From Micromonospora nigra (GTDB taxonomy: Bacteria; Actinomycetota; Actinomycetes; Mycobacteriales; Micromonosporaceae), in NCBI RefSeq assembly GCF_900091585.1, contig NZ_FMHT01000003.1:3587501-3651500 (forward strand): a DNA stretch of 64,000 nucleotides, given 5' to 3'. Made by a program: the position numbers and the translations under genes. Within the stretch, counting starts at the first letter, position 1, and each line of letters opens with the position of its first letter. The notes beneath the pieces are model-generated. The model did not search any database. It worked only from the letters and a program-made list of their open reading frames with translations, and was not told the origin of the DNA. Positions 33,550 to 41,506 of the stretch are shown one piece after another.

Positions 33550-33975
33550 CCGCAGTCATGACCTCACGCCCGGACGGATGGTCAGCCTCACCTTCGCCCG
33601 AGGCGAGGACTTCCTCACCGCCCTCGCCGACGCCTGCCGCGCCGCGGCATCCGGCACGGCTAGATCCCCGTCTTCATCGCCGGGTTTAGCACCGGAGAGA
33701 TCGCTGGCGCCTGCCAGCATCCTGACGACCCCAAGCCCCAGTGCATGTCGCGCTGGCTCGCAGGGCGCCATTACTCCTGGTGAATCGGCACATGTGATCT
33801 TGGGTCTCACCGTCCCGTGCAACACGACAGCCTGCCGCTACGGCGCACGCATATCGGCCATGAGCGGACACCTGCCGGGGACGGTCGCCGTGGCATCCAG
33901 GTGGGCCATCTCCACGGCCGGGGCAGCAAGCCCGTAGACCAGGCGTCCCGCTGGCTTGCCCGGCGGGCCTCGCCG
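33550..33975 (+). pseudogene. PPC/DUF296 domain protein relic
   Basis: Frames read in order: LTPGRMVSLTFARGEDFLTA then LADACRAA, and after a stop/frameshift IPVFIAGFSTGEIAGACQHP with DDPKPQ. This is the N-terminal half of a PPC-domain (DUF296) protein (VLxFxxGEDFxxALxxFCR...IPxFIAGFSxxEIVGACxxxDDP). The later part is too diverged to follow, with only GHLHG-like traces. Broken by at least two frame changes. Confidence 0.62.
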
Positions 33976-33981
33976 CTGAAC

Positions 33982-34857
33982 TCAGCAGCGGTCTAGTGGT
34001 TCTGATGAGGTCGATCCCCAGTCTTCGGCGTGGGTGAGACCGAGGGCTGACAGCGCGTCGGCCACAGCCGCCCGGTGTACGGCCTCCACGTCGGCGGTCA
34101 GCGTCGGCGCCCTGTGGGTGATGGTGACTGGGTATGACGTCAGTGGGGCGGTGCCGGAGTGGGCGACGGTCAGCTCACCTTCGCCTTGCCCCGTGGTGTG
34201 GTCGAGGTGGGTCAGGTGCAGGGCGTAGGAGGGCACCTGACCGGTGGCGTAGCCGTCGAACGGGGAGCGGGCGGCGATCGTGCCGTCGAGGCACCACCAT
34301 GGTGCCGGTGGTCGCCCCTGCCAGTGGTGGTCGGCGAACAACTCGTGTCGCACCGACCGGTACTGCCAGGCCAGCACGATTGCGCGCCGCACGCGGGCGT
34401 CCAGACTGCCCAGCCCTTCCGCCCGTCCGGTGGTGGCCAGTAGCCCGGCGAGCCGCTGGCGCACCCAGGGCGCCAGGACCTGCCCCAGCCGGTGTGGCCA
34501 GGCCTGCTCGGCGGCCTCGGCGGCGAAGCGCAGCGCCGAGGCCAGCCGGGCCAGGCGGTCATCGACGTCGGGCCAGTGTTCAGCGGCGCGACCGGTGTGG
34601 TCGGGCAGCGCTGTGGCGTGACGACGAGCGACGTACTCGACGGTCGCGCGCAGCGCCCCGCCGGCGGCCAGGTCGACATCCTGCCGGTTGTCGCACCACG
34701 ACCAGTCGCTCTGATGTCGCAACAGCTTCTGCGCGTAGGGATCGCGCAGCACTTCCTCACCGTGGTCACCGTGTGGAGGACGGGTGGCCGCATCGACCAC
34801 CTCGGCGGCAAACAGCAACGCTTCGGCGTACCTTGCCGGTGCCGACGACACATCCAC
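33982..34857 (-). CDS. hypothetical protein
   Basis: I prefer GTG 34857 because GGGAGG lies 8 nt upstream; longer starts exist up to 34959. The 291-residue product is rich in His and Trp (SDWSWCDNRQDVDLAAGG, LFADHHWQGRPPAPWW) with a helical centre (LASALRFAAEAAEQAWPHRL). No family recognised. It sits at the right end of the second att-bounded segment, where an integrase would be expected. Confidence 0.72.
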   Translation of the reverse strand: MDVSSAPARYAEALLFAAEVVDAATRPPHGDHGEEVLRDPYAQKLLRHQSDWSWCDNRQDVDLAAGGALRATVEYVARRHATALPDHTGRAAEHWPDVDDRLARLASALRFAAEAAEQAWPHRLGQVLAPWVRQRLAGLLATTGRAEGLGSLDARVRRAIVLAWQYRSVRHELFADHHWQGRPPAPWWCLDGTIAARSPFDGYATGQVPSYALHLTHLDHTTGQGEGELTVAHSGTAPLTSYPVTITHRAPTLTADVEAVHRAAVADALSALGLTHAEDWGSTSSEPLDRC

Positions 34858-35222
34858 CCGCGTCACCTCCCACTTGCAGTGACACGATGCCACAACCATG
34901 TGACCCGCCATGCCCGCTCCGGGTGGCGTTCCCGCCCAGCGGGGGGAGGACAGCCCCACTGTCCATACGTGATGGAACTACCCCTGGACTCCGCGTACCC
35001 CACAGACGCATCACCGCCACCGGCTCATCAGCCCGCCCGGACCCCTCGCACACCAGCAGACCGTTACCGACAGTTGCGGCACAGAACAGATAACATCCCC
35101 GCCGAAACAGAGGAGCACCAACGGAGCACCATCCGCCCGCAACGTGAAAGACCACGGCACATGCCGGGACACAAACAAGGCCGCGACCCGAATTTCAGCT
35201 GGTCACGGCCTTGATCGTGAAG
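34858..35222 (+). other. att-proximal non-coding region
   Basis: No credible gene. Near 35100 is GAGGAGCACCAACGGAGCACC, a motif repeated near the other att sites (13510, 22035, 35435). The short plus-strand frame ending at 35214 may be the residual 3' end of a lost integrase gene, because it leads into the tRNA-derived att site exactly as the integrase does at 21889. Confidence 0.45.
35176..35213 (+). terminator. inverted repeat beside att site
   Basis: CAAGGCCGCGACC (35176-35188) pairs with GGTCACGGCCTTG (35201-35213) with one mismatch and a 12-nt AT-rich loop. It lies 9 bp before the tRNA 3' half, so it could be a terminator for the lost integrase or a site bound by recombination proteins. 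Confidence 0.45.
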
Positions 35223-35264
35223 TGCGCCCGAAGGGACTCGAACCCCAAACCTTCTGATCCGTAG
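35223..35264 (-). other. att site: tRNA-Arg(ACG) 3' half, copy 2
   Basis: 41 of 42 bases match 21863-21904 in the same orientation, covering anticodon loop to acceptor 3' strand of tRNA-Arg(ACG). The distance of 13.36 kb between the two copies delimits a second element or element remnant. Confidence 0.8.
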
Positions 35265-35517
35265 CGACATGTTCAATACAAAAAGAACCTGGTCCAGCCC
35301 AAATCCAGCCCGTCCACCCCGATCCGAACACCTTACTGCAGGTGCGGGATTTGGGCGAAGTTCATCAATATGCAATCCACTCAAAAGTAGAGTCGAAAAT
35401 CCGGCTCAGTCCAGTCCGTCCGGGCCAGTTTCCCGACGTCCGAGCACCCACGGAGCACCCCCGATCACCCCAGACCTCGTTGCGCAGGGTCCGGACCGCT
35501 CCGCATCCTCGCTGTGG

Positions 35518-36885
35518 TCAGGTTTTGACTGCGGTGTTGTTGTGGGCAGCGCGGGATGCGGCGATCAGTGACGCGCCGAGGTTCGCCGCTTTCTGAGGGG
35601 TGAGCCGGATCGTCGTGCGGTCCCAGCAGCCAGACAGCAACGATGCGGCCAGGTTCCGGACCGTGTTGTGGTTCATCCCGTCGAGCTTGGTCATGTCGGT
35701 GGGGCGCTGTTCCGGATTGTCGATGGCCAGCGTCACTGATGGCGGCTCGTCGTACCCGTCGGGGGAGTTGAACGCCTGAAGGTCGACCGTCGCCATCTTG
35801 ATGTCGTTGGCACATTCGTTGTGCTGGCCGTACACGGCGGCCACGTGCCGGTCGTGCAGCCGGACGCCGTCTTCGGTAAGGCACTCCCCACCGCACCACA
35901 CCGGGCACTGCGGCTCGGCCGGCTTGGCGGGTGGAAGCAGGTAGCCGGCGTGCGACCACATCGCGAAGTCCACCACCGCGTCCAGCGCCTGCTCCTCGGT
36001 GCAGTTCAACCGCACAGCCTGCTCAGCGACACTCAGGCCCTGCTGGGCAAGTCGCTCGGCGACCACGCCGCGGAACACACTGATCTTCTGTTCAGCCGTC
36101 AGGCCCTCGTCGTGTACCACCAGGTCGGCCACGGTCTGGTGGAGGCTCGGCCGGTCTGGCGTCGATGCTGGACCAGCCGTTCCGGCCTTGGTCAACCGGC
36201 TGTCTGTATCGTGCGCCATGGCCACAACCCGTCCGACCGCCATCCGCACCTGCTCAGCCTCGTCCAGCGTGAGACGTAACGCCGCTGTCGCGCCCTCGAT
36301 CACGAACTTCACCACCGGCTCGACCGCGTCGGCGTGCTGCTCCAGGTCGACCTCCAGCCCCGGCGGCCGGTACGTCCCATCGCTGCACGACTCGCCGGCA
36401 GTACTCACCGAGCTGTGCAACGACAACAGCACAGGCGGCGAGTCGTCTGGCCAGTGGATGCGATCCTCGAGGTGGTCGCCGTCCTGGTGCATCGCCACGC
36501 ACCAGGACGGACACGCCCGCTTCAACCAGTACGGCCGGTGCGTCTGACCGGCTACCGTGACCGCCTTCCTGATGGATGTGGCGAGGTAGCCGGCGTCGCC
36601 CAGGCTGAGCGGATCCCGGGCGGACACGAAAACCTCCGCCGGTGTGCTCTCCTTCGGCTGGTCAAGGTGCTCCAGTGAGGAGATCTCCACCGCCATCCCG
36701 CCGACCTCACCCTTGTGGGTCTCCATCACCGTCCGGGAGTGCCCCCGGGCCCGGTCACCCGGACTACCCAACTCCTCCTCGGCGTGGACCTTGACGCACC
36801 ACGACGGGCAACCGCCGAGGTGCGCCGTGATGCTCGAGCTCACGATCTGGTTCAACAGAACAACCATATCGAAAGGTTCACACAT
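35518..36885 (-). CDS. protein with three CPxWC modules (DUF6907-like)
   Basis: ATG 36885 gives about 455 residues. Three similar zinc-ribbon-like modules are visible: CPSWCVKVHAEEE near 25, CPSWCVAMHQDGDHLED near 120 and CPVWCGGECLTEDGVRLHDR near 335, each a CPxWC followed by His/acidic residues, as in DUF6907 proteins of actinobacteria. Between modules two and three are LTLDEAEQVRMAVGRVVAMA and a coiled stretch. Role unknown; metal binding is likely. The frame runs upstream to 37119 into the repeat, but nothing supports that longer start. Confidence 0.78.
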   Translation of the reverse strand: MCEPFDMVVLLNQIVSSSITAHLGGCPSWCVKVHAEEELGSPGDRARGHSRTVMETHKGEVGGMAVEISSLEHLDQPKESTPAEVFVSARDPLSLGDAGYLATSIRKAVTVAGQTHRPYWLKRACPSWCVAMHQDGDHLEDRIHWPDDSPPVLLSLHSSVSTAGESCSDGTYRPPGLEVDLEQHADAVEPVVKFVIEGATAALRLTLDEAEQVRMAVGRVVAMAHDTDSRLTKAGTAGPASTPDRPSLHQTVADLVVHDEGLTAEQKISVFRGVVAERLAQQGLSVAEQAVRLNCTEEQALDAVVDFAMWSHAGYLLPPAKPAEPQCPVWCGGECLTEDGVRLHDRHVAAVYGQHNECANDIKMATVDLQAFNSPDGYDEPPSVTLAIDNPEQRPTDMTKLDGMNHNTVRNLAASLLSGCWDRTTIRLTPQKAANLGASLIAASRAAHNNTAVKT

Positions 36886-37041
36886 GGCTATTGTGGAAGG
36901 ACGGACACCGTGTCCACCAAGCTGGCAGCGCGGTAACCGGAACCGGGGGGTGGGGTGCCGGCCCTGGGTTCGGGGTATGCCCTGAGCCGGCGCTCGAAGG
37001 CCGACAAGGCCGCTGCCGAAGCCACCTCCTGCCGGGGCGGT

Positions 37042-37477
37042 GACGCCCAGCCGGGGGAGCGGGCGGCAAAACATGATCTTGCGTGATGTGCGCGGGGTGT
37101 GCTCTCCAGCAGATGCCAACCCGGGTCAACCGGTGCCAACGCGGGTCACCGCGGCCGACCGCCGGTCGCAAACCGGGGTACGTGTGCTCGAGCTGTGGTC
37201 CTGGGCTGGGCAAACAGGGCTCCGGCGAACACGGGTGAACGTGGGCCACTCCCTGCCACCCCAGGTGAACCCCCAGGTCGCTAGACTAGGCCCTCGCGCC
37301 CTCGTAGCTCAGGGGATAGAGCATCGGTTTCCTAAGACGACGCTCTATCTTTACCCGGAGGCTGACTACCTGCGGGTTCCTATTCTGTTTTCAGAATAGT
37401 GGGTCGCACGCGCCTGTTGCTGTGCTCGCTTGCCGAAGATCAGCAGAACGGGCGTAAGTCCTGCTCAGGCTATGCTT
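37042..37477 (+). repeat. 437-bp repeat carrying a tRNA-Arg(CCU) 5' half, copy B
   Basis: About 90% identical to 11219-11655 along its whole length, including the tRNA fragment and the TGCTCGCTTGCCGAAGATCA segment. The flanks differ completely: a CPxWC protein on the left and a reverse transcriptase relic on the right. Confidence 0.8.
37298..37335 (+). other. tRNA-Arg(CCU) 5' half, truncated
   Basis: Same intact acceptor 5' strand, D-arm and TTCCTAA anticodon loop as at 11476, and the same loss of tRNA sequence right after the loop. The sequence following the break differs from copy A at several bases (GACGACGCTC against GACCGTTGTC), so the junctions have drifted. Confidence 0.75.
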
Positions 37478-37529
37478 CGGGTCCGACGTGCCTTGCCTCG
37501 ATCCGGCGAAGTTGCCGCGCCGCGTCAGT

Positions 37530-37960
37530 CTACGGTGCCGCGAGAGCGTGGGCCAGCAGCGTGGCGAGTTTGGCTGCGCGTCCCGGATGGTGATGACCGC
37601 CCCAGAGAACTCGTACGATGGGGTATTGAGCGAAGTCGGGGTGGCCGGTCCGGTTCTGCGCGGCGAGGCCGGTGCGGGCGGCGTTGTGGAGGATGGCGCG
37701 GAGCTGGTCGTATTCGTCGCGTGGTGTGGCGGGGTGGTGGTTGACGACGAGTCCGGCGAGGAGTTGCCGGTCGGCTCGGCGCGGACGCGGGTCTTGGTTG
37801 GGTGGACTTGGAAGCCCTCGTCGCGGGCGATGTCGGTGACGGGGGCGATCAGGTCGTGGGTGCGGCGGGTGGTGAGGTCGCCGGAGAGAGCAGACCCGAA
37901 CACGCAACACCGCACCATCCGAGCCCATGCTTTGGCTCGCATGGAGTCCTGAGCGACTAC
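37530..37960 (-). pseudogene. reverse transcriptase C-terminal relic
   Basis: Minus-strand frames give ALSGDLTTRRTHDLIAPVTD, then IARDEGFQVHPTKTRVR, then in the next frame RRADRQLLAGLVVNHHP, DEYDQLRAILHNAARTG and HHPGRAAKLATLLA. This is the end of a bacterial RT after the catalytic YADD box (pattern ...GFxVxxxKTRVxxxxxRQxVxGLVVN...). The YADD itself and everything before it are gone, and one frameshift splits the rest. It looks retron- or DRT-like, so a lost defence RT is plausible. Confidence 0.8.
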
Positions 37961-38011
37961 CGCCGCACCCGAAAAATTGACTGACGCTGCCTCTGGCATC
38001 GCATTTAGAGA

Positions 38012-39424
38012 TTAGAGTCCAGCCTCGCTGGCTCCGTAGGCGGCCTGAGAACGGGTGTAGCCGTCGCCGGCATCCGAGGATAACTGTTCGATCAGTCCCT
38101 TGCGGGAGAACGCGCCGTTCCTGAGGTAACTCTGGGCCGACTTGACTGCCTGCTCGTTGTAGTCGATGTTGAGGGAGTCCACCGCGTATGTTGATGCCTC
38201 CAGCGAGTATCCGTCGCCGGCATCCGAGGATAACTGTTCGATCAGTCCCTTGCGGGAGAACGCGCCGTTCCTGAGGTAACTCTGGGCCGACTTGACTGCC
38301 TGCTCGTTGTAGTCGATGTTGAGGGAGTCCACCGCGTATGTTGATGCCTCCAGCGAGTATCCGTCGCCGGCATCCGAGGATAACTGCTCGATTAGTCCCT
38401 TGCGGGAGAACGCGCCGTTCCTGAGGTAACTCTGGGCCGACCGAACAGCATTCCGCTGCTCCGCCGACACCGGCTTGGCGGTGGGGACTTCGGCAGCGGG
38501 CTTGACTACCGAGGGCGCAGTTGCCCGGTCCGCTGAGTGTTCTCTTATCGGCTTTGTAGTGGCATCGGTGACGGACCCGAGGGTCGATTCACCAGTCCTC
38601 GCGAGGGCTTCGGGCATGGTGGGTGCGGCCTTCGAGCGCACGTTGGGCGGTAAAGGCTGCTCGGCACCTTTGGCGACCTTGCGGCTTGGTACCGACAGGT
38701 AATCCGCGATGACGGCGACGGCGAAATCCGCCGCGTTTCGGGCGGCGAGCGGCTGTGAGCCCTTGGCATCGACGATTTCCTTGGCACCGTCGGCCCGGTC
38801 GCTGATGCCGCGGATGACCAGCGCGGGCACCCGGCAAACGTGGCAGGCCCGGACCATGCCGGCGCTCTCCATCTCGATCGCGCCCGCGTCGTTGTAGTCG
38901 TTCTCCAGTTGGTCCGATAGCGGCTGCGTGCGGGAGTTGAGCACCACGTCACCTGCAGCGACCGGCCGGAAGTGGACCGCTGGCGCATCCGGATGGTCGC
39001 GATAGGTTCGGGCGACTACCCGGGCCCGCTGTTCGAGTTCCCGGTCGGCGTCGTGAGAGCGCGGCCGCGTGAGAAATCCGCGGTCGCTCACGATGCCGCT
39101 CTGATATGCGTACACCCGGGTTGCGGTGAGAACATCGCCGATCTGGAGATCGTCGTGCAGGGCACCGGCGATCCCGACGAACAGGATAGCGCTGGGACGG
39201 AACATCTCGACGGCGTGCGCGACCGCCAGCGCGGCGTCGAGGTTGCCCTGCCCAAGCTCTGCAATCGCCACCCGGCCGTCGGTGTCGGGCAGATTGCCGA
39301 CCTCGAACTCGATGCCCAGCGGATGCGGGCTCCGATCCCGATCATGCAGGTGCCGCCGCACTGCGTCGTACTCCACGGGCAGCGCGGTCAGCACGACAAC
39401 CTGTACACCGCGCCGTTCGTTCAC
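38012..39424 (-). CDS. nucleoside phosphorylase-superfamily protein fused to Ltp-like repeats
   Basis: GTG 39424 gives about 470 residues. Residues 5-255 are a PNP/MTA-SAH nucleosidase domain: VVVLTALPVEYDAVRRHL, ILFVGIAGALHDDLQIGDVL, AIEMESAGMVRACHVC and VIRGISDRADGAKE with the catalytic Asp. A Pro/Ala/Lys-rich linker (about 255-340) leads to three repeats (AVKSAQSYLRNGAFSRKGLI, EQLSSDAGDGYSLEASTYAV) matching the Ltp domain of prophage superinfection-exclusion lipoproteins. There is no signal peptide, so it acts inside the cell. The fusion suggests a nucleotide-cleaving effector coupled to an Ltp sensor or adaptor, possibly in phage defence (inference). Confidence 0.85.
   Translation of the reverse strand: MNERRGVQVVVLTALPVEYDAVRRHLHDRDRSPHPLGIEFEVGNLPDTDGRVAIAELGQGNLDAALAVAHAVEMFRPSAILFVGIAGALHDDLQIGDVLTATRVYAYQSGIVSDRGFLTRPRSHDADRELEQRARVVARTYRDHPDAPAVHFRPVAAGDVVLNSRTQPLSDQLENDYNDAGAIEMESAGMVRACHVCRVPALVIRGISDRADGAKEIVDAKGSQPLAARNAADFAVAVIADYLSVPSRKVAKGAEQPLPPNVRSKAAPTMPEALARTGESTLGSVTDATTKPIREHSADRATAPSVVKPAAEVPTAKPVSAEQRNAVRSAQSYLRNGAFSRKGLIEQLSSDAGDGYSLEASTYAVDSLNIDYNEQAVKSAQSYLRNGAFSRKGLIEQLSSDAGDGYSLEASTYAVDSLNIDYNEQAVKSAQSYLRNGAFSRKGLIEQLSSDAGDGYTRSQAAYGASEAGL
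38061..38510 (-). repeat. 150-bp tandem repeats encoding Ltp modules
   Basis: Units begin at 38061, 38211 and 38361. The overlap of units one and two is base-for-base identical and the third differs at about two positions before leaving the pattern near 38442. In-frame 50-codon units this similar at the DNA level indicate recent expansion or homogenisation. Confidence 0.85.
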
Positions 39425-40009
39425 GAGATCAGCGTACCGGTGGGCATCTGGATGACGTAGACGAGCAGTGGCGCTGGGGTGGGGCGGCTTCACCTGCGGG
39501 TGGTGCGTACCGACCTGCACTCTATGGTCCACACGGCATGTCGTATCACCTGGTCCGGCTGGACAAACCGCTAACTTGCCGCCCACCCGGTTGCGCCAAG
39601 CTGGAGGACCGGCAAGGTCCGCCCTCTGACTGCGTTGCCCGAATTGAGCGCGTGAGGGGTGTCGCCGCCGACTCCGACGAGCAGGGCATGACGTCTTGGA
39701 AGCTCGGATCGCATCGGAGCTTCCGGCCGAGCCGGTACCCGCCGGACACCCTTAATGTGGTGGTCTTTGGGGGCAGCGCCAAAGATCGTCCACCCTGGAC
39801 TCTCCTGGCTGCCGAGCAACGCCATCGTGCACCGACAGAGGTTGCCGACCCACGCCCTGTCGATCGCGAGCACCATATAGGTGTTCTGCCCACCTATGTA
39901 CCAGAATCACGCATGTGCAGACTATATCGGCCAGTCACGATTACCATTCTTGATTGGCCATCAGTTATATTCTAATTGCCTTGAGGTGGCGGCTGAATAG
40001 AGGTTAACC
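39425..40009 (+). other. divergent intergenic region
   Basis: 585 bp between the PNP-Ltp gene and the macro-domain gene, which point away from each other. No gene seen. The last 80 bp are unusually AT-rich for this window (TTGATT, TTATATTCTAATT near 39950-39976), the likely promoter region of the macro gene. Confidence 0.5.
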
Positions 40010-41077
40010 GTGGTTGTCGTTGTAGCGTCTGCTGGCCTCTTCCTGGTGCTCTGTCTGGCGACACTGTGGTGGGCGACGCGTGCTTCGTCGGTTGGAGTGC
40101 GCCACACGCTGTTCGTCTTCGTCTGGCTCTGTGCCGCGTTGACCGCCACACTGGTCACCTTCTCGCTCCTCCCGGCCACCACCGCCGACGGTACGGTCTT
40201 CGGCGTCACTCTGGGCGGTGCCGGCGCCTTCGTGATTTTGGTGTGGACGGCCGCACTGCGGGCCGGCAACCGGGCGGCTGACCGGGACGGGCGTGAAGCC
40301 GCAGCCCTGCGCAAGGCGGTGGCGGCGGCCGCACGGCGCGACGACGCCGAGGCGGTGGCCCGCCGGGCGGTACTGGACCGACAGGATACGCACTGGTTCA
40401 AGCTGCGACACACTGATGATGGTGCAAAGCGGTGGATCGGTGTCGTCACCGGTGACGCACGGCAGGTGACCTGCGCGGATGCCTGGGTGAATTCCGAGAA
40501 CACAGACATGATGATGTCGCGGACGAGCGAGTTCTCGATGTCCGGAATCATCCGCTACGAGGGCGCCCGCCGGGACGCGAGTGGCCGGGTGGTGGCCGAC
40601 CTGGTCGCCGACGAACTGGCAGCCGCCGTTCGCGACCGGCGGCCAGTGATGCCAGCAGTGGCGATCGTGACCTCCGGCGGAGAACTGGAGCGCACCAACG
40701 GCGTACGCATGATCGTCCACACCGCTGCCGTCGAGGGCCAGCCGGGCAGCGGTTACCGGCCCATCCGCGATCTCGACCGCGCCGTCCACCATGCGCTGGC
40801 CGCCGCGCAGCAGCCGGTGCTCCCGGACGGCACCGCGATCGAGCCCGCACACACGGTCCTGGTCCCGCTGCTCGGCGCCGGCACGGCGGGCGGTGACCTG
40901 GACACCGTCAGCCGTACACTAATCCGGGCCGCTGTCGACCGTCTGGCCCGCTCGTCGAGTCCGGAGCGGGTGCTCTTCCTTGCCTACACCGACGCGGAAT
41001 TGGCCGCCTGTCGCCGGGTCCTGAAAGCGTGCCCGGACGTGACCTCCGGCAGCCCAGATGGTCCGCCCTCCGGGTGA
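40010..41077 (+). CDS. membrane-anchored macro-domain protein
   Basis: GTG 40010 with AGAGG 6 nt upstream gives 355 residues. Three membrane helices lie in the first 90 residues (VVVVASAGLFLVLCLATLWW, HTLFVFVWLCAALTATLVTF, VFGVTLGGAGAFVILVWTAA), followed by an Ala/Arg-rich coiled linker and a macro domain: AWVNSENTDMMMSR, SMSGIIRYEGA, IVHTAAVEG and LVPLLGAGTAGGD. Macro domains bind ADP-ribose or related nucleotides. Divergent from a nucleoside phosphorylase-Ltp gene, it may sense a nucleotide signal at the membrane. The NSEN and GAGTAGG motifs fit TM-macro proteins of actinobacterial conflict loci. Confidence 0.82.
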   Translation: MVVVVASAGLFLVLCLATLWWATRASSVGVRHTLFVFVWLCAALTATLVTFSLLPATTADGTVFGVTLGGAGAFVILVWTAALRAGNRAADRDGREAAALRKAVAAAARRDDAEAVARRAVLDRQDTHWFKLRHTDDGAKRWIGVVTGDARQVTCADAWVNSENTDMMMSRTSEFSMSGIIRYEGARRDASGRVVADLVADELAAAVRDRRPVMPAVAIVTSGGELERTNGVRMIVHTAAVEGQPGSGYRPIRDLDRAVHHALAAAQQPVLPDGTAIEPAHTVLVPLLGAGTAGGDLDTVSRTLIRAAVDRLARSSSPERVLFLAYTDAELAACRRVLKACPDVTSGSPDGPPSG

Positions 41078-41506
41078 TCCGTTCTGGCTGACAGATCGGG
41101 CAGTCTTGGAGAGCATAGGACTCGGTCGCCGCTGATCGCTACCGTGCCCCGCCCGCGCAGTCCAGAGTGCCGAGCGCCCCGCATACCCCAATCTCGATGC
41201 CGTTCGCCGAGCCAGCGTGCCCTCGCTGTGCACCTGCTACGCAAGGCGCGCGGTCTAGACGAGCCCTCTTGCCGGGCACCAGCAACTGCCAGTGTCGTTC
41301 AGGTGACGGCGTTTAGTGCGAAGTATTTCTGGCAGAGCGATGCGGCCGCCGAGGATGCGAAAGATAGACCACCTTAACGGCGCCGCCCCTACATCCTCAC
41401 TGTCAGTTTGCAGGCGGACCTCGACAGTTCGGTCCGTTCTTCGGACCGGCCTGCCACATGCGGCCGTGTCCAGCTCAATCGAGTACGCCGTGCCCCTTAC
41501 TGTCGG
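41078..41506 (+). other. intergenic, nothing recognised
   Basis: 429 bp between the macro gene and the next gene. A plus-strand frame is open from 41408 into the following gene but has no ribosome site. No repeat or hairpin of note. Confidence 0.45.

Noticed and set aside
39088..39455. Short frames opposite the nucleoside phosphorylase domain
   Set aside because: Shadows of a well-supported enzyme domain on the minus strand.
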